Source: Panicum virgatum (Eukaryota; Streptophyta; Magnoliopsida; Poales; Poaceae). Taken from it: a stretch of DNA of 64,000 nucleotides. Under the pieces are notes generated by a model. It had not been told where the DNA came from. It ran no database searches and saw only the letters and a program-made list of their open reading frames with translations. Of the stretch, positions 54,912-64,000 are shown piece by piece (the stretch's first letter is position 1; the number at the start of each line of letters is the position of its first letter). The position numbers were made by a program, and so were the translations under genes. The stretch covers positions 36,576,470-36,640,469 of the forward strand of contig NC_053146.1 of assembly GCF_016808335.1 (NCBI RefSeq), read 5' to 3'.

Positions 54912-55958
54912 TTTTATCTCGGAAAAAAATCTAGATAACCCTCTAACTCTAGCAGGGTAGTCTACTCCACCCCTAACCTTCAAAACTGGATATTTAAGAC
55001 ACTAAACTTTGCAAAACCGGACAAATCACCACTGGGCGGTTTAATTTGGAGGGTATTTTGCCACGCTGCCCAGCCACGTGGGCATTATGTGCCACAGTGG
55101 CAGCGGCCCCCACCCGCCAGTCACAATGTCTTCCTTCTCTCATCTCTCGCAACCTGCCCATCGCCGCCTGCCCACCCGCTCGCCATCGATGCCGCCCATC
55201 CACCCGATCACCGTCGGCGTCGCCCATCCACCTGCTCCCATCAGCGCCGCCCGCTCCCCCCTCCCCCCTCCCCCGCCGCCTGTGCGCCCGCTTGCCGCTA
55301 GACGCCTGTCGTTGACCCGCATGCTTGTGCTCGCCATCGGCCCGCATTCTTGCCGATGACCCCACACATGCAAGCGCGCAAGCTCGCCACCGGCCCTCCC
55401 GCCCGCCCGCTCGATTATGTCCCCACGCGCATCCGCACACGCTAGCGTGTGAGCTCGCTAGCAGCCCTCAAGCTTGTCGCCGCGCGCTCGCCCGCTCGCC
55501 GTTGACGCCCCCACGCACATCCGCAACTGCGGGCTCGCGTCGGCCCTCAATCATGCTGCCGACCGCATGCCCACCAGTGTGCTCGCCACCGCAGACCGCC
55601 CGCCCACCCGCCGGCGCGCTCGCCGCCGACGCCTCCGGCCTGCTCGCGCGTGGGGTGAACTTCCCCTTCTGCTGTAGGCCTCCAGCTCGGTAAACACTGA
55701 AGAGAGATGAGAGAGTGAGGAGATGGAGGGAGAGAACTAAAATGAGCAAACAGGTGCCCCCCACCCCCCCAATTGCACGTGAGCACTGAGTTGCCACGGT
55801 GTGCCACGTCATCAATACTGCTCACTGAAACCGCCTAGGGGTGATATGTCTGGTTTTGCAAAATTTAATGTGTTAAATATCCGTTTTTGAAGGTTAGTGG
55901 GTGGAGTAGACTACCCTGCTAAGGTCACAGGGTTATGTAGACTTTTTCCTTTTATCTC
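54912..55958. mobile_element. Mutator-like element with perfect 9-bp TSD
   Basis: The element occupies 54921-55949 and is flanked by TTTTATCTC on both sides (54912-54920 and 55950-55958). The termini GGAAAAAAATCTAGATAACC and GGAAAAAGTCTACATAACC (right end, complement) start inverted repeats of about 130 bp that share AGCAGGGTAGTCTACTCCAC. The 9-bp TSD and long TIRs identify a MULE. The interior (about 55090-55690) is very C-rich, lacks a transposase and may be captured genic DNA, so it is a Pack-MULE candidate. Confidence 0.85.
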
Positions 55959-56770
55959 TAAAATTAGAAGATTCTTTAGTAAAATAATATTTCAGATTTA
56001 TAAAAAAGAATTTTAAATTTGTAATACCGATGTTCTGCAGGCACCAGGAAAATTATTTTAGATTCACATCAAAATGACATAAATATAAAAAATATTCTAT
56101 CTTCACATAAAATATTTTTCAGATTCTAAAGCATACTACTCTAGCTTCACAAGTAAAATAATATACATTAATAAATATATGCAGAAAATATTTCACCATA
56201 ATGAATAAAATATTCAACATTCGTAAAAAGAATATTCTATGTTAAAGTAAATATATAACATTCTATCTTTACAAGAAATGAATTCTACTTTTACAACGCA
56301 AACGAATAATATTCTACCTTCATAAAAACATTCAGTGTTCGAAATAATAATATTTATAGTCCAAAGATAATTTTTTTAGTTCTGAAAAGTTAAATATTTT
56401 AATGAAAAATAAAAAAAGGAAAAACACAAGTCTGCCAAATAAAAAGAAAAAACACAAGTCTGCCAAATAGGCGTTTCAAATCTGAAGCTGTTTAATTGAA
56501 CTCAACATTATTGGACGACTACACTTGAGCAGCAAATAAATGAAGTCTGAAAAGTTCGCTGGGAATTCAGAAATATATAGTACGAGTATAATCGATGATG
56601 AAGGTTACATGCATGTTCCTTAGCGAGGTCACCTCAATCAATTTCCGGACGGTATTTTTAACATAAAGTTACATGTGATGGGCCTGATGGGTCTGGACTC
56701 TGGACTGTGTTTATTTTATTCCCGCGCAGCGCGAGTAAACTTTACGCAAACAAGGAGAAGCTGCCAATTA
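55959..56770. other. AT-rich intergenic region
   Basis: The region is mostly AT-rich with many ATATTCTA-type words. It includes a direct repeat of AAAACACAAGTCTGCCAAATA at about 56421 and 56449. No gene was recognised. Its right end includes the 3' untranslated side of the quinone reductase gene. Confidence 0.4.
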
Positions 56771-56781
56771 AGGTCAGTGAG

Positions 56782-57538
56782 TCAGACGAATGCCGCTCCC
56801 GCCTTGAGCTTCTTGGCCACGGTGGCGAAGTACTTTCCCTGGTGCGCGGCCATCTGGAGCTCGGCATCGCTGGGTTTCCTGCTCTTGCCGTCGGCGCCGG
56901 CGAAGGTGCCGGAGCCATAGGGGCTGCAGCACCTGACCTCGTCCATGTCGAACATCCCGGCGCCGAAGGTGTATCCCACGGGCACGAACATCATGCCGTG
57001 GTGCGTCAGCTGCGACACGGCCGTGAGCGCCGTCTCCTCCTGGCCGCCGCCCTGCGTGCCCAGCGCGAAGAAGAACCCCGCGGGCTTGCCTGCGAGCGCC
57101 TGCCGCTCCCACAGCCCGCCGGTGGAGTCGAACAGCGCCTTCATCTGCGCCGCCATCATCCCGAACCGCGCCGGGAACCCGAACAGGAGGCCGTCCGCGT
57201 CCGCCAGCTGCTTGCCTGAGATCACAGGGTGCTCCGCCTTCTTCGCCGCCGCGTGCATCTTCCCAAGAACCTCCTCCGGCAGCGTCTCCGCCACCTGCCA
57301 TATCGTAGCTTCAACGCCGTCAACCGAATCGGCGCCCTTCTTGATCTCCTCTGCCAGACTCGCCACGTGGCCCCATGTCGAGTAGTACCTGATCAAAACA
57401 GCAGCAGGCAGCCAGGCACTCGTAATCAGCAAGCAAGAAGCCAAGAACAGTGGCGGCATTGCCAGGGAACATGTTCAGCATTGTGCGGGGTGCCAATTTG
57501 TTGTCCACTCACACGATGTAGATCTTGGTCACCGCCAT
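56782..57538 (-). CDS. NAD(P)H:quinone oxidoreductase, FQR1/WrbA flavodoxin-like
   Basis: The product is an FMN-dependent enzyme that reduces quinones by two electrons to hydroquinones, limiting oxidative stress; plant members respond to auxin and xenobiotics. Exon 1 (57513-57538, 26 nt) encodes MAVTKIYIV and exon 2 (56782-57388) the rest, joined in frame through a GT-AG intron of 124 bp. The protein has 210 residues, near the usual 200-205. Family blocks are YYSTWGHVASLAEEI (FMN phosphate loop), EADGLLFGFPAR-like DGLLFGFPARFGMMAAQ, GKPAGFFFALGTQGGGQEET, HHGMMFVPVGYTFG and HQGKYFATVAKKLK. The C-terminal AGAAFV extension is slightly unusual. Several frames on the other strand are shadows of this GC-rich gene. 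It looks intact. Confidence 0.93.
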
Positions 57539-57638
57539 TGATGGACCGCGCGCAGTAGATAGCTTCTCTGCTTCTCGATACCTTCCTGATGAGTGCTTCA
57601 GTTGCTGTGTCAGTGTGTGCCTCTACACTGCGTGCACG

Positions 57639-57652
57639 CCTTTATTTAAAGA
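57639..57652 (-). promoter_or_regulatory. TATA-like box of the quinone reductase gene
   Basis: On the minus strand TTTAAATAAAGG lies about 105 bp upstream of the ATG, a reasonable TATA position for a leader of about 75 nt. Confidence 0.45.
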
Positions 57653-57834
57653 CTATCACTGCAAGGGCGGAGACCGACGACTACGGCGACGATGATTGGT
57701 TGATTTAGCCTGTTAGTAGAGATCATCTCTGATTTGAGGATCATCAAAAGCTATTGTGCCAATAATTAGGCCAGCAGCCGGCCGGCGGCGCAGTCGCATT
57801 CTGTTGAGATAGCATACGTGATCAGTGGCGTCAC

Positions 57835-57981
57835 TGCTGATGCCGCTCCTCCACTGGTACAACAGAGGTACAGGCTCTACAATTTCCTATATAATTAAAC
57901 TTGGTTGTGTTGTTATCTAGCTAGACAATCGCTCTTCACTGCTGACGTCGCTCCTCCACTGGTACAACAGAGGCATAGACT
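57835..57981. repeat. Tandem duplication of about 85 bp
   Basis: The block with GCTCCTCCACTGGTACAACA ... ATATAATTAAACTTGGTTGT ... GTTATCTAG appears at 57835-57919. It appears again starting near 57940, where the second unit is split by the retroposon and resumes at 59759-59803. Confidence 0.75.
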
Positions 57982-59743
57982 ACACATATCCCCCGCGTTG
58001 TCTCCACGGCGACACGGGGGGCAACTTGCGCACCCCGCCTCCTCTCCGCCCCACAGCCTTGCTCGGCCGCCGCCGCCGCCGCCGCGTCAGAAGTCGGCTG
58101 CCCCGCGTGCCCTCTCCCTTACCCTCCCTCCCTTCCTTCCACCACCCCCTCGCATCTCTGCCTTGGCCAGAGTCCTCGCCGGCCGCGGGGTCATCTTCGG
58201 TTGTCGTTGGCATTAGATCCGACCTTCCTAGGTCCGGATCTGCACTCTCTGGTGTTGGTGAGGCTGGTTTCGCTGTCGTCGTCGAGCTACGGAGGTCGCC
58301 CGTGCCGCCGGCGTCTTTTGGCTGTCGGGCTTCCACCGACGCCGGTTCTCGGGGCTGGACCGTCTCCCCCACACGCGTTGAGGAACCACGGGGCTACAGT
58401 GCCATCCGCTGGGCAGCGGGGCTCGCCGCCGGCTCTCCTTGAGGGCGAAAATACTAAAAGGCGCGCGCGCTACGAGGGGATAGCAGCGCGCGGCGACTGC
58501 GGGAAGGGCCGGCGCAGCGGGGACGGAGGCCGGCGGGCGGGGAGGCCGCGGCGCGGAGGCGCCGGCGGCCTCCGGGTGGCGGCGGGCGGTGGCCGGCTGC
58601 CGGAGGTTAGCGGTTGGGGTTGTCGGGGCTCGCCGGCGACCCCATCCCCCCATCTCCAGCTATAAAGGGGAGGGTCGGGGGCAGTGGCCGGCCCCGGCGG
58701 AGGTGGCGGCTGGTGGGCGGCGGGAGCCGCCGGAGCCGGGCCGGCGGTGAGACAGCCGGTGGGCCGGTGGCGAGAGGGTGGCTTCGGCGAAGCGCGCAGC
58801 GCGTTTCGCGGCGGCGGGGGCCGGCAGGGGCCGGATCCGGCGGCGGGAGCCGCCGGAGACGGGGAAGGCGGGCGGCGCGGGGTGATGACGTGAGAGGTGG
58901 ATGCTGCGGGAGGAGGAAGAAGGGGGAGGAGGAAGAAAGGGATCCTCGCGCGTTGCGACGCGCTAGCAGCGTGCACGCGCCGAGGAGTCGCCCCGCCTTG
59001 AGGGAGATGATTCGGTCGTCTGTGGTCTTTTCTTCTCCGGCGCTTCAGTTGATGCATGCCCTTACTGTCAGTTTCGTCGTTGTTTGCTCCAGGGGCTTGT
59101 TGCCGTTGCTGCCGGTGTGGTGTGGTTGACCTGCATTGCTCCCCACCGTCATGGTCATTCTCTCGGGGGAGTTTCTTGCCCCTGTCGACTGTTGTTGTTC
59201 TCGTGCTGACTAAGGGTGTGCTGGGCCGACCAGTCTTGCTGTTGTCGCTGGAGTGCTGCCTTCTGTGTGCCTCAAATCCTTGCTAGGCTCTGCTCACTTC
59301 TTGGTCATCAAGGTCGACAGGGTCGAGGGCTGTGGTGTCTCGGGCGAAAGCTCTAACGCCAGCTTCAGGTTGGTGTTGATAATGGCTACGTCCATGGATG
59401 TAGCTTAGCCTGCTGGGGTGTTATCACCTTCACCTCTCTCGACGAGCGAAAGCTTGGCCCTTTAGTTTGGGCCAGTGATGACGGCGCCGTGAGCGTCGTT
59501 TCCTTCCTTGGGGGGGGGGGGGGGGGGGGTCATTCTTCCTATCGGCCAGTTTCCATGTGGGCATCTGTAGCACTTCTTTGTTCAAAAGGCTACAGAGGTG
59601 TCGTTTAGGCGAGTTGCGTTGGGTTGTATTTCTTTTACTTGTTCTTTATTTTCTCCATGGTTTGTAAGCCGCGGCTTACTCCCTGTAGCTGTAATCTTCT
59701 ACCCTCTTAATGAAATACGTGCCTCGGCACGCTGCGAAAAAAA
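57982..59743 (+). mobile_element. LINE-derived non-autonomous retroposon with 15-bp TSD
   Basis: The element is flanked by ACAGAGGCATAGACT at 57967-57981 and 59744-59758. It ends in a short A tail that follows GTGCCTCGGCACGCTGCG. The 15-bp duplication and A tail are signs of target-primed reverse transcription. The 3' end resembles grass L1 tails (a short hairpin before poly-A). The 1.76-kb body starts GC-rich, like an L1 5' UTR, and has no RT or endonuclease similarity, so it is an internally deleted L1 derivative or a retroposed transcript. A run of 17-18 G residues lies near 59512-59529. Confidence 0.75.
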
Positions 59744-59803
59744 ACAGAGGCATAGACTGTATAAGCTTCTATATAATTAAACTTGGTTGTAGTGTTATCT
59801 AGA

Positions 59804-60148
59804 TCCTAAACTCGCTCTTTAAGACTACTTTCCACTCTTCGTGCATTGATAATGAAGTGGCTTTTGAAGGCGGTTTTGGGCCTAGATGACACTCCAGTCT
59901 CTCTGGCCAAGTTTAGAGGTTCAGAATTTTTGTTTTCTAGGTTTGGGACCTAGACTACACATGTTGCGTCTCACCCAGGAACAGTTTAGTTGCCTCCCGC
60001 GGACGTGCCACAACTGTCTTATCTCTCTTAGCCATGTGTATCTCTAGGTATAGGTTATAGTTCTAGCTTATGCACAGAGTAGGTGTGTGTGGTGTGAGGG
60101 TGAGGCAATAAAAAAAGAAAACTGACCCTCCATGAAAAAACTATAATA
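59804..60148. other. Intergenic spacer
   Basis: No gene or mobile element was recognised. Confidence 0.35.
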
Positions 60149-60384
60149 CTCACTCCGTTTCAAATTGTAGTTTGTTTGACTTTTTAACACCAAGTTTGGC
60201 TGGCTCATCTTATTCAAAATATTTACAAATAAATGAAAATTTTCAAACCATACTTAAAGTATATTATATGCTAAACGAAATCATAGCAAAAATAAATGAT
60301 AATTATAGAAACTTTTAAATAAGACAAGCCGGTCAAACTTGGTGCCAAAATAGTCGAACGATCTCCAATTTAAAACGGAGGGAG
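60149..60384. mobile_element. Stowaway MITE
   Basis: The ends CTCACTCCGTTTCAAATT and AATTTAAAACGGAGGGAG are inverted repeats flanked by TA on both sides. The size is 236 bp and the interior is AT-rich. This is a typical Tc1/mariner-derived Stowaway element. Confidence 0.85.
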
Positions 60385-61527
60385 TACTTTTTAAGGCGAA
60401 CCTCAAAACACAAGCCAAAACACCGCATGTCTCCCTCCTACTAGGATGCCCGTGTGCATAGGCTAATTCAGGTTAGGACAAAAAATACATGCACAGGACA
60501 CATGACTTTACTTGTTATCAGCTAATCATGATTTTGCACGCTTCCGATGATGGGCCAGATTGTCATCGTGAGGTCGTCGTGCGATCACGCTCCTGCACGA
60601 CTCAATCACCAAATAGCTTTTGCGAAAAAAGTAAATGGGTGCTAGACTGCTAGGTAAACGGATCCGTAGAAGATAGAGCGATGGAATAAATATGTGCGGA
60701 GTTGAACTTGACAATACAGCTGAGTGCATTTACAAGTTTTTATTAGGTATTTCTTTTACCAACTAAAAATCAACTTCTTGCAAATATACTAAAATATATC
60801 AGTTACTAAAATTTGTCCTCAACCACGCAAATAAAATCAACATTATTTATGTGTGATTTGCTTTTGAGTGCTGACTTGGCAAAATTATAAGACGTACGAA
60901 ATTTATACATGCATTAGAGCATTGTCAACAAACAACCTACCCTTGATAGTGTGGTACTGAAATTAACCCAGAATCATTTTCAGGATTTTTGGTGGAGCAC
61001 TAGAGATGCCTAATAAAAACAAAATCGCGATACTGGTCCCTTGTGTCGGTAGTCAATTCAATTTCCTACTCCTATTGTTGGCATGCAGGGTATACATGTC
61101 CAAACGAACGGGCTGCACTGGGTAAATGTCCATTTAAATGGTTTTGATAGTGTTTTCTACAAAAAAAACAGTGCTAAATATCCATTTAAACGATTTAAAC
61201 CAATATTTAATGGAGTAAATAGATGTTTAAACGGAAAAATTGACCATTGTGTAGCGTTGGGCCCCGCCGAACAACAAGGCCGTGCCGGCACAGTATGTGG
61301 GCTAGGACAGCAGCCCAAGGCCTAGAAAAAAGCATCATTGTTGTCTCAAAAAAAAAAGATCATCACGTGTCAGCTGTCCAACGGGTCGTGCCATGCTCAT
61401 ATCGTGCTTAAATCTAGGCTGCGGGCCACCCGGCTGGCTTGACCCATCTAGTCTAGACATCTATAATGCGATGCACTTGCCGAGGTAAGAGGGCCACAAC
61501 AGCTTGATTTGTGGCAATGTGTCATCT
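60385..61527. other. Intergenic region, no gene recognised
   Basis: AT-rich sequence. Near 61250-61450 a GC-richer stretch (GGGCCCCGCC, CGGGCCACCCGGCTGGCTTG) resembles part of a transposon, but no terminus could be defined. Confidence 0.35.
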
Positions 61528-62000
61528 ATCTAAACTATAAAAGAGCGAAACAATTAGAAAAACAATCTACCTGTATAAAATCTACCCACCGCTATTCATC
61601 TTCGTTAGATCTAATCTTACACTTCCATCTAATGGTTTGGAATAAACATGACCCCACACGGGTACCGTAGCAGGCCATGCTGTCGGTGAAAGTTACTCAA
61701 ACATAACGCGTTACGCACCAGGACAAAGCACGCATGTAATGCGTTCCTCGCCCCGCGTGGCCACCCGAGTGACTTTTTTCACCGAGATTTTGACCAGAAA
61801 CTCACCGCCCCCTCTTCCTTTTTCTCGTGAGCCAGCGTAATGCGTTACGCACCAGGACAAAGCACGCATGTAATGCGTTCCTGCCGCCCTGCGTGGCCAC
61901 CCGAGCGACTTTTTTCACCGAGATTTTGACCAAAAACTCACCACCCCCTCTTCCTTTTTCTCGAGAGCCAGCGGAGGCGACTCTCGAGTCTCACTCTCCT
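61528..62000 (+). mobile_element. Helitron 5'-end-like sequence with 134-bp tandem duplication
   Basis: ATCTATCTAAACTATAAAAGAGCG-type sequence (TC start, ACTATAAAAGAGC core at 61533) and the following block match the sequences at 1230-1500 and resemble the 5' end at 2659. Within it a 134-bp unit starting TAACGCGTTACGCACCAGGA (61704) is repeated with small changes at 61838 (TAATGCGTTACGCACC). No 3' CTAG-hairpin end was located before the CACTA element, so the extent is open. Confidence 0.5.
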
Positions 62001-62513
62001 TCGCCAGATCCTGGTCCGGCACACGGTCGGCTAGGCGGCGGCCCTCCTCTCCTCTCCGCGCGGCGCAGACGACCCGCCCCTCTCTTCTCCCCGCGCGGCG
62101 CAGCCCCTGCCCCGCCCGCTCTCTCCCTCCCCGCCGTAGCCGCCACCTCCATCCTTGATCCTTGTCGGCCCCGGTCCCCCGGATCCAGCAACAGCAAGAG
62201 GGCGGCCAGGCACCGCGGCCATGAGGGGCAGCGGACCGGCGCGGCGGTTCGCAGGGCGTCACGGCTAGGAGCGGCGCCGGCGCGCGGTGGGCCAAACAAT
62301 CGTTTTCATCTCTTGGTGGCTCCGGTTCCGACTGGCTGACATGAGAGACATCCACAGTGTCCGTCGATGCGTTGCTATCGATCTCCGGCACGGCGTCATG
62401 GTCATGGCTGGCGGAGTACTCGTGGTAGTGGCTTGGCTGGCGGGGCGCCCAGCTCAATGGCTGCGCCCGTCTCACGTCGACGAGCATGGCAGCCGACAGC
62501 GGCTGGGAGCCTG
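62001..62513. other. GC-rich stretch, possible captured gene 5' region
   Basis: The sequence is C-rich then mixed, similar in style to grass first exons, but the encoded peptides are low-complexity. It may belong to the Helitron-like element to its left. Confidence 0.3.
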
Positions 62514-63660
62514 CACTACTCTAGCGCCCCTCATCACCGCCGGTTCAAAATGGCCATCACCGCCGGTTTTGAGGGGCGTTGGATTTAACTCGACAGTGAT
62601 AAGGAGGGCCATCACCGCCGGTTCCACAACCGGCGGTGTTGAACCTATCCCAAAACAAACAAAAAAAGCCCTCCTGCTGCTCGCTGCCCGCCGACGCAGA
62701 GAGGAGGCGGCGGTCCCCTGCTGCTCGCCGCCCGCCGCCGCAGAGAGGAGGCGGCGGCCCTCCTGCTGCTCGCTGCCCACCACCGCAGAGAGGAGGCGCC
62801 GACCCTCCTGCTACTCCCAGCCCGTCACCGCCCCACGAGCCCTCCTGCAGTGGACTCTGCTCGCCGCCGCCGCCCTGGGCCCGCTCCGCGCCGCCCCCGG
62901 ACCCTGCTCCGTGCCGCCGCCGCGTGCTCGCCGCTTCCCTACCTACAGGGGAAGAGAGGGGAGGCGAGGTTAGGGGCAGTCGTGAAGAGGGGAGGGGAGG
63001 GGCACCACACCTCACAGAGGTCAATTCGCATGGCACCGCACCGGATCTCGCCGCTCCCGACGCCGCCGCACTTGCTGCTCCCCCCGCCGCCGCACTTGCC
63101 GCTCCCGCCGCACGGGAAAGGAGCAGAGAGGGAAGGGGAAGGGTCGGCGGAGGCGCCCTGTGTGACGGCCGCCGCGGCATGGATCTGGCCGCAAGCGCCG
63201 AGCTCCTGCGCCGGCCGCAGTCAAGCTCCCGCGATGGCCGTGGTCGAGCTCCCGCACGTGGATGTCCCGCACCGAGCTCCCACGCAGGCCCGCGGTCGAG
63301 CTCCCGCGGCGGCCGGCTGGCCGCGCGTGGATCTCCCCGCCACTAGGGAGAGGAGGGAGAGGAGGGGAAAGGGGAGGAGATGGGGAATGAGAGGGAGGAG
63401 AAGGAATGAAGGGAGAGGGGCGGCGTGCGCTGTGGGCTGGCGGCGGGAGGCGAGCCGCCATGTGCTGTGGGGGCGGCGGTGGGATGAAGGGAGGGGAGAG
63501 GTGAGAAGAATTAAAATAGGTGGAGAACACATCACCGCCGGGTCGTATTACGAACCGGCGGTGATATGTTAGCATCACCGCCGGGTTCATTTGGAACCGG
63601 CGGTGATAGACTATCACCGCCGGTTAGAAATAAACTGGCGGTGATGGGGCGTTTGTGTAG
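62514..63660. mobile_element. Non-autonomous CACTA-type element
   Basis: The left end reads CACTACTCTAGCGCCCC. The right end reads GGGGCGTTTGTGTAG, close to the complement expected for a CACTA terminus. Subterminal repeats ATCACCGCCGG and CCGGCGGTGAT are arranged as inverted pairs: three sites on the left (62537, 62556, 62609 with partner) and three hairpin pairs on the right (63530-63640). The interior is GC-rich with imperfect tandem units (GCAGAGAGGAGGCGGCGG near 62695-62800) and no transposase. The 3-bp TSD is not clear. Confidence 0.65.
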
Positions 63661-64000
63661 CAGCACCGTCCAAATTAAACCGGCTTAAATGCACTAACCA
63701 TCATCTTAATACTTAATCAAGTTACTGTGCACTTAAAACGGTGTAACCTGATAGGCTGTCGGGTAAAATCCCGATTAAACTACTGTACTCCAGGATCAAA
63801 ATTGCACTAAGACCCATACGAAGACGAGCACAGGTGATACCAGCACACAGAAGTCTTCAAATTAATTTACAACACCGATTTTACATAAAAGGTTTAAATA
63901 CAAACAACAGAGTTCAAACGCACAGCGGAAGTTTAAAACTGAGTTCGAAATACAATACGATAACCACGACGACGATACAAGGTGAGCTCCACATCCTGCC
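63661..64000. mobile_element. Possible start of a gypsy LTR
   Basis: From about 63743 (TGTAACCTGATAGG) the sequence has the style of Tekay-type LTRs, with AAACGCACAGCGGAAGTTTA near 63920 (compare ATGCGGAAGCG in the LTR at 21843). The element continues beyond the window, so this cannot be confirmed. Confidence 0.3.

Noticed and set aside
56707..57385. + strand frames opposite the quinone reductase gene
   Set aside because: The minus-strand protein is a full-length, clearly recognised enzyme with a proper intron.
4762..57538. The three host genes as a functional cluster
   Set aside because: F-box, polygalacturonase and quinone reductase have no shared pathway and are separated by transposons. 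Their proximity has no evident meaning.
58026..59129. GC-rich frames in the retroposon at 57982-59743
   Set aside because: Overlapping frames on both strands with low-complexity products. They look like an untranslated GC-rich head rather than a gene.
62287..63572. Frames of 228-240 codons across the CACTA element
   Set aside because: They read through subterminal repeats and tandem GC-rich units and have no transposase or other domain.

Overview
The window is nuclear DNA from a grass, probably a panicoid such as sorghum, sugarcane, Miscanthus or maize. I infer this from spliced plant genes with GC-rich coding sequence and from typical grass transposons: Stowaway and Tourist/PIF MITEs, Mutator-like elements, a Helitron, CACTA ends, L1-type LINEs, Ty1/copia, and Ty3/gypsy elements of the Tekay/Del and Tat types. 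No database search was possible, so family names rest on motifs, termini and protein wording that I recognise.

Only three host genes are well supported: an F-box protein gene (+, 4762 to about 6060), a glycoside hydrolase family 28 polygalacturonase gene (+, five exons, 14619-16312, with one GC-AG intron), and a flavodoxin-like NAD(P)H:quinone oxidoreductase gene of the FQR1/WrbA type (-, two exons, 56782-57538). They are unrelated in function and do not form a cluster. Nearly everything else is mobile DNA or decayed intergenic sequence.

Layout. 1-4200: GC-rich block, MITEs, and a Helitron (about 2659-4200) that contains a MITE and a long-TIR Mutator-like element. 4762-6183: F-box gene. 6270-13220: two overlapping copies of one L1-type LINE separated by a 5'-truncated copia element. 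14485-16312: polygalacturonase gene. About 16300-18100: a copia gag fragment that abuts the polygalacturonase 3' end. 18101-29010: a minus-strand gypsy element in two overlapping copies, separated by a Tekay-like LTR and gag-protease remnant. 29011-54250: a deep nest. CACTA remnants enclose a PIF/Harbinger-type element with TTA target duplications. That element encloses a non-autonomous Tekay-type LTR element (TSD CAGCT). The 3' LTR of the latter is split by a Tat-lineage gypsy element of about 16.4 kb with gag, protease, RT, two RNase H domains, integrase and an intron-containing antisense ORF. 54921-55949: a Mutator-like element with a perfect 9-bp TSD. 56782-57538: quinone reductase gene. 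57982-59743: an internally deleted LINE-like retroposon with a 15-bp TSD. 60149-60384: Stowaway MITE. 61528-64000: Helitron-like sequence, a CACTA element with subterminal inverted repeats, and probably the start of another LTR.

Points of most interest: (1) two independent places where a host transposon appears twice, with a 1-2 kb overlap, on either side of a truncated nested element; this is either recombination between filled and empty copies or a haplotype join in the assembly; (2) the spliced antisense ORF of the Tat element, with polypurine-tract-like motifs on both sides and a + strand TATA box upstream; (3) arrays of GGACNGTCC-core palindromes in two different LTR families; (4) a retained leader fragment showing that the Tat element was once a tandem array. 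I saw no CRISPR array, rRNA, tRNA, defence system or biosynthetic gene cluster.
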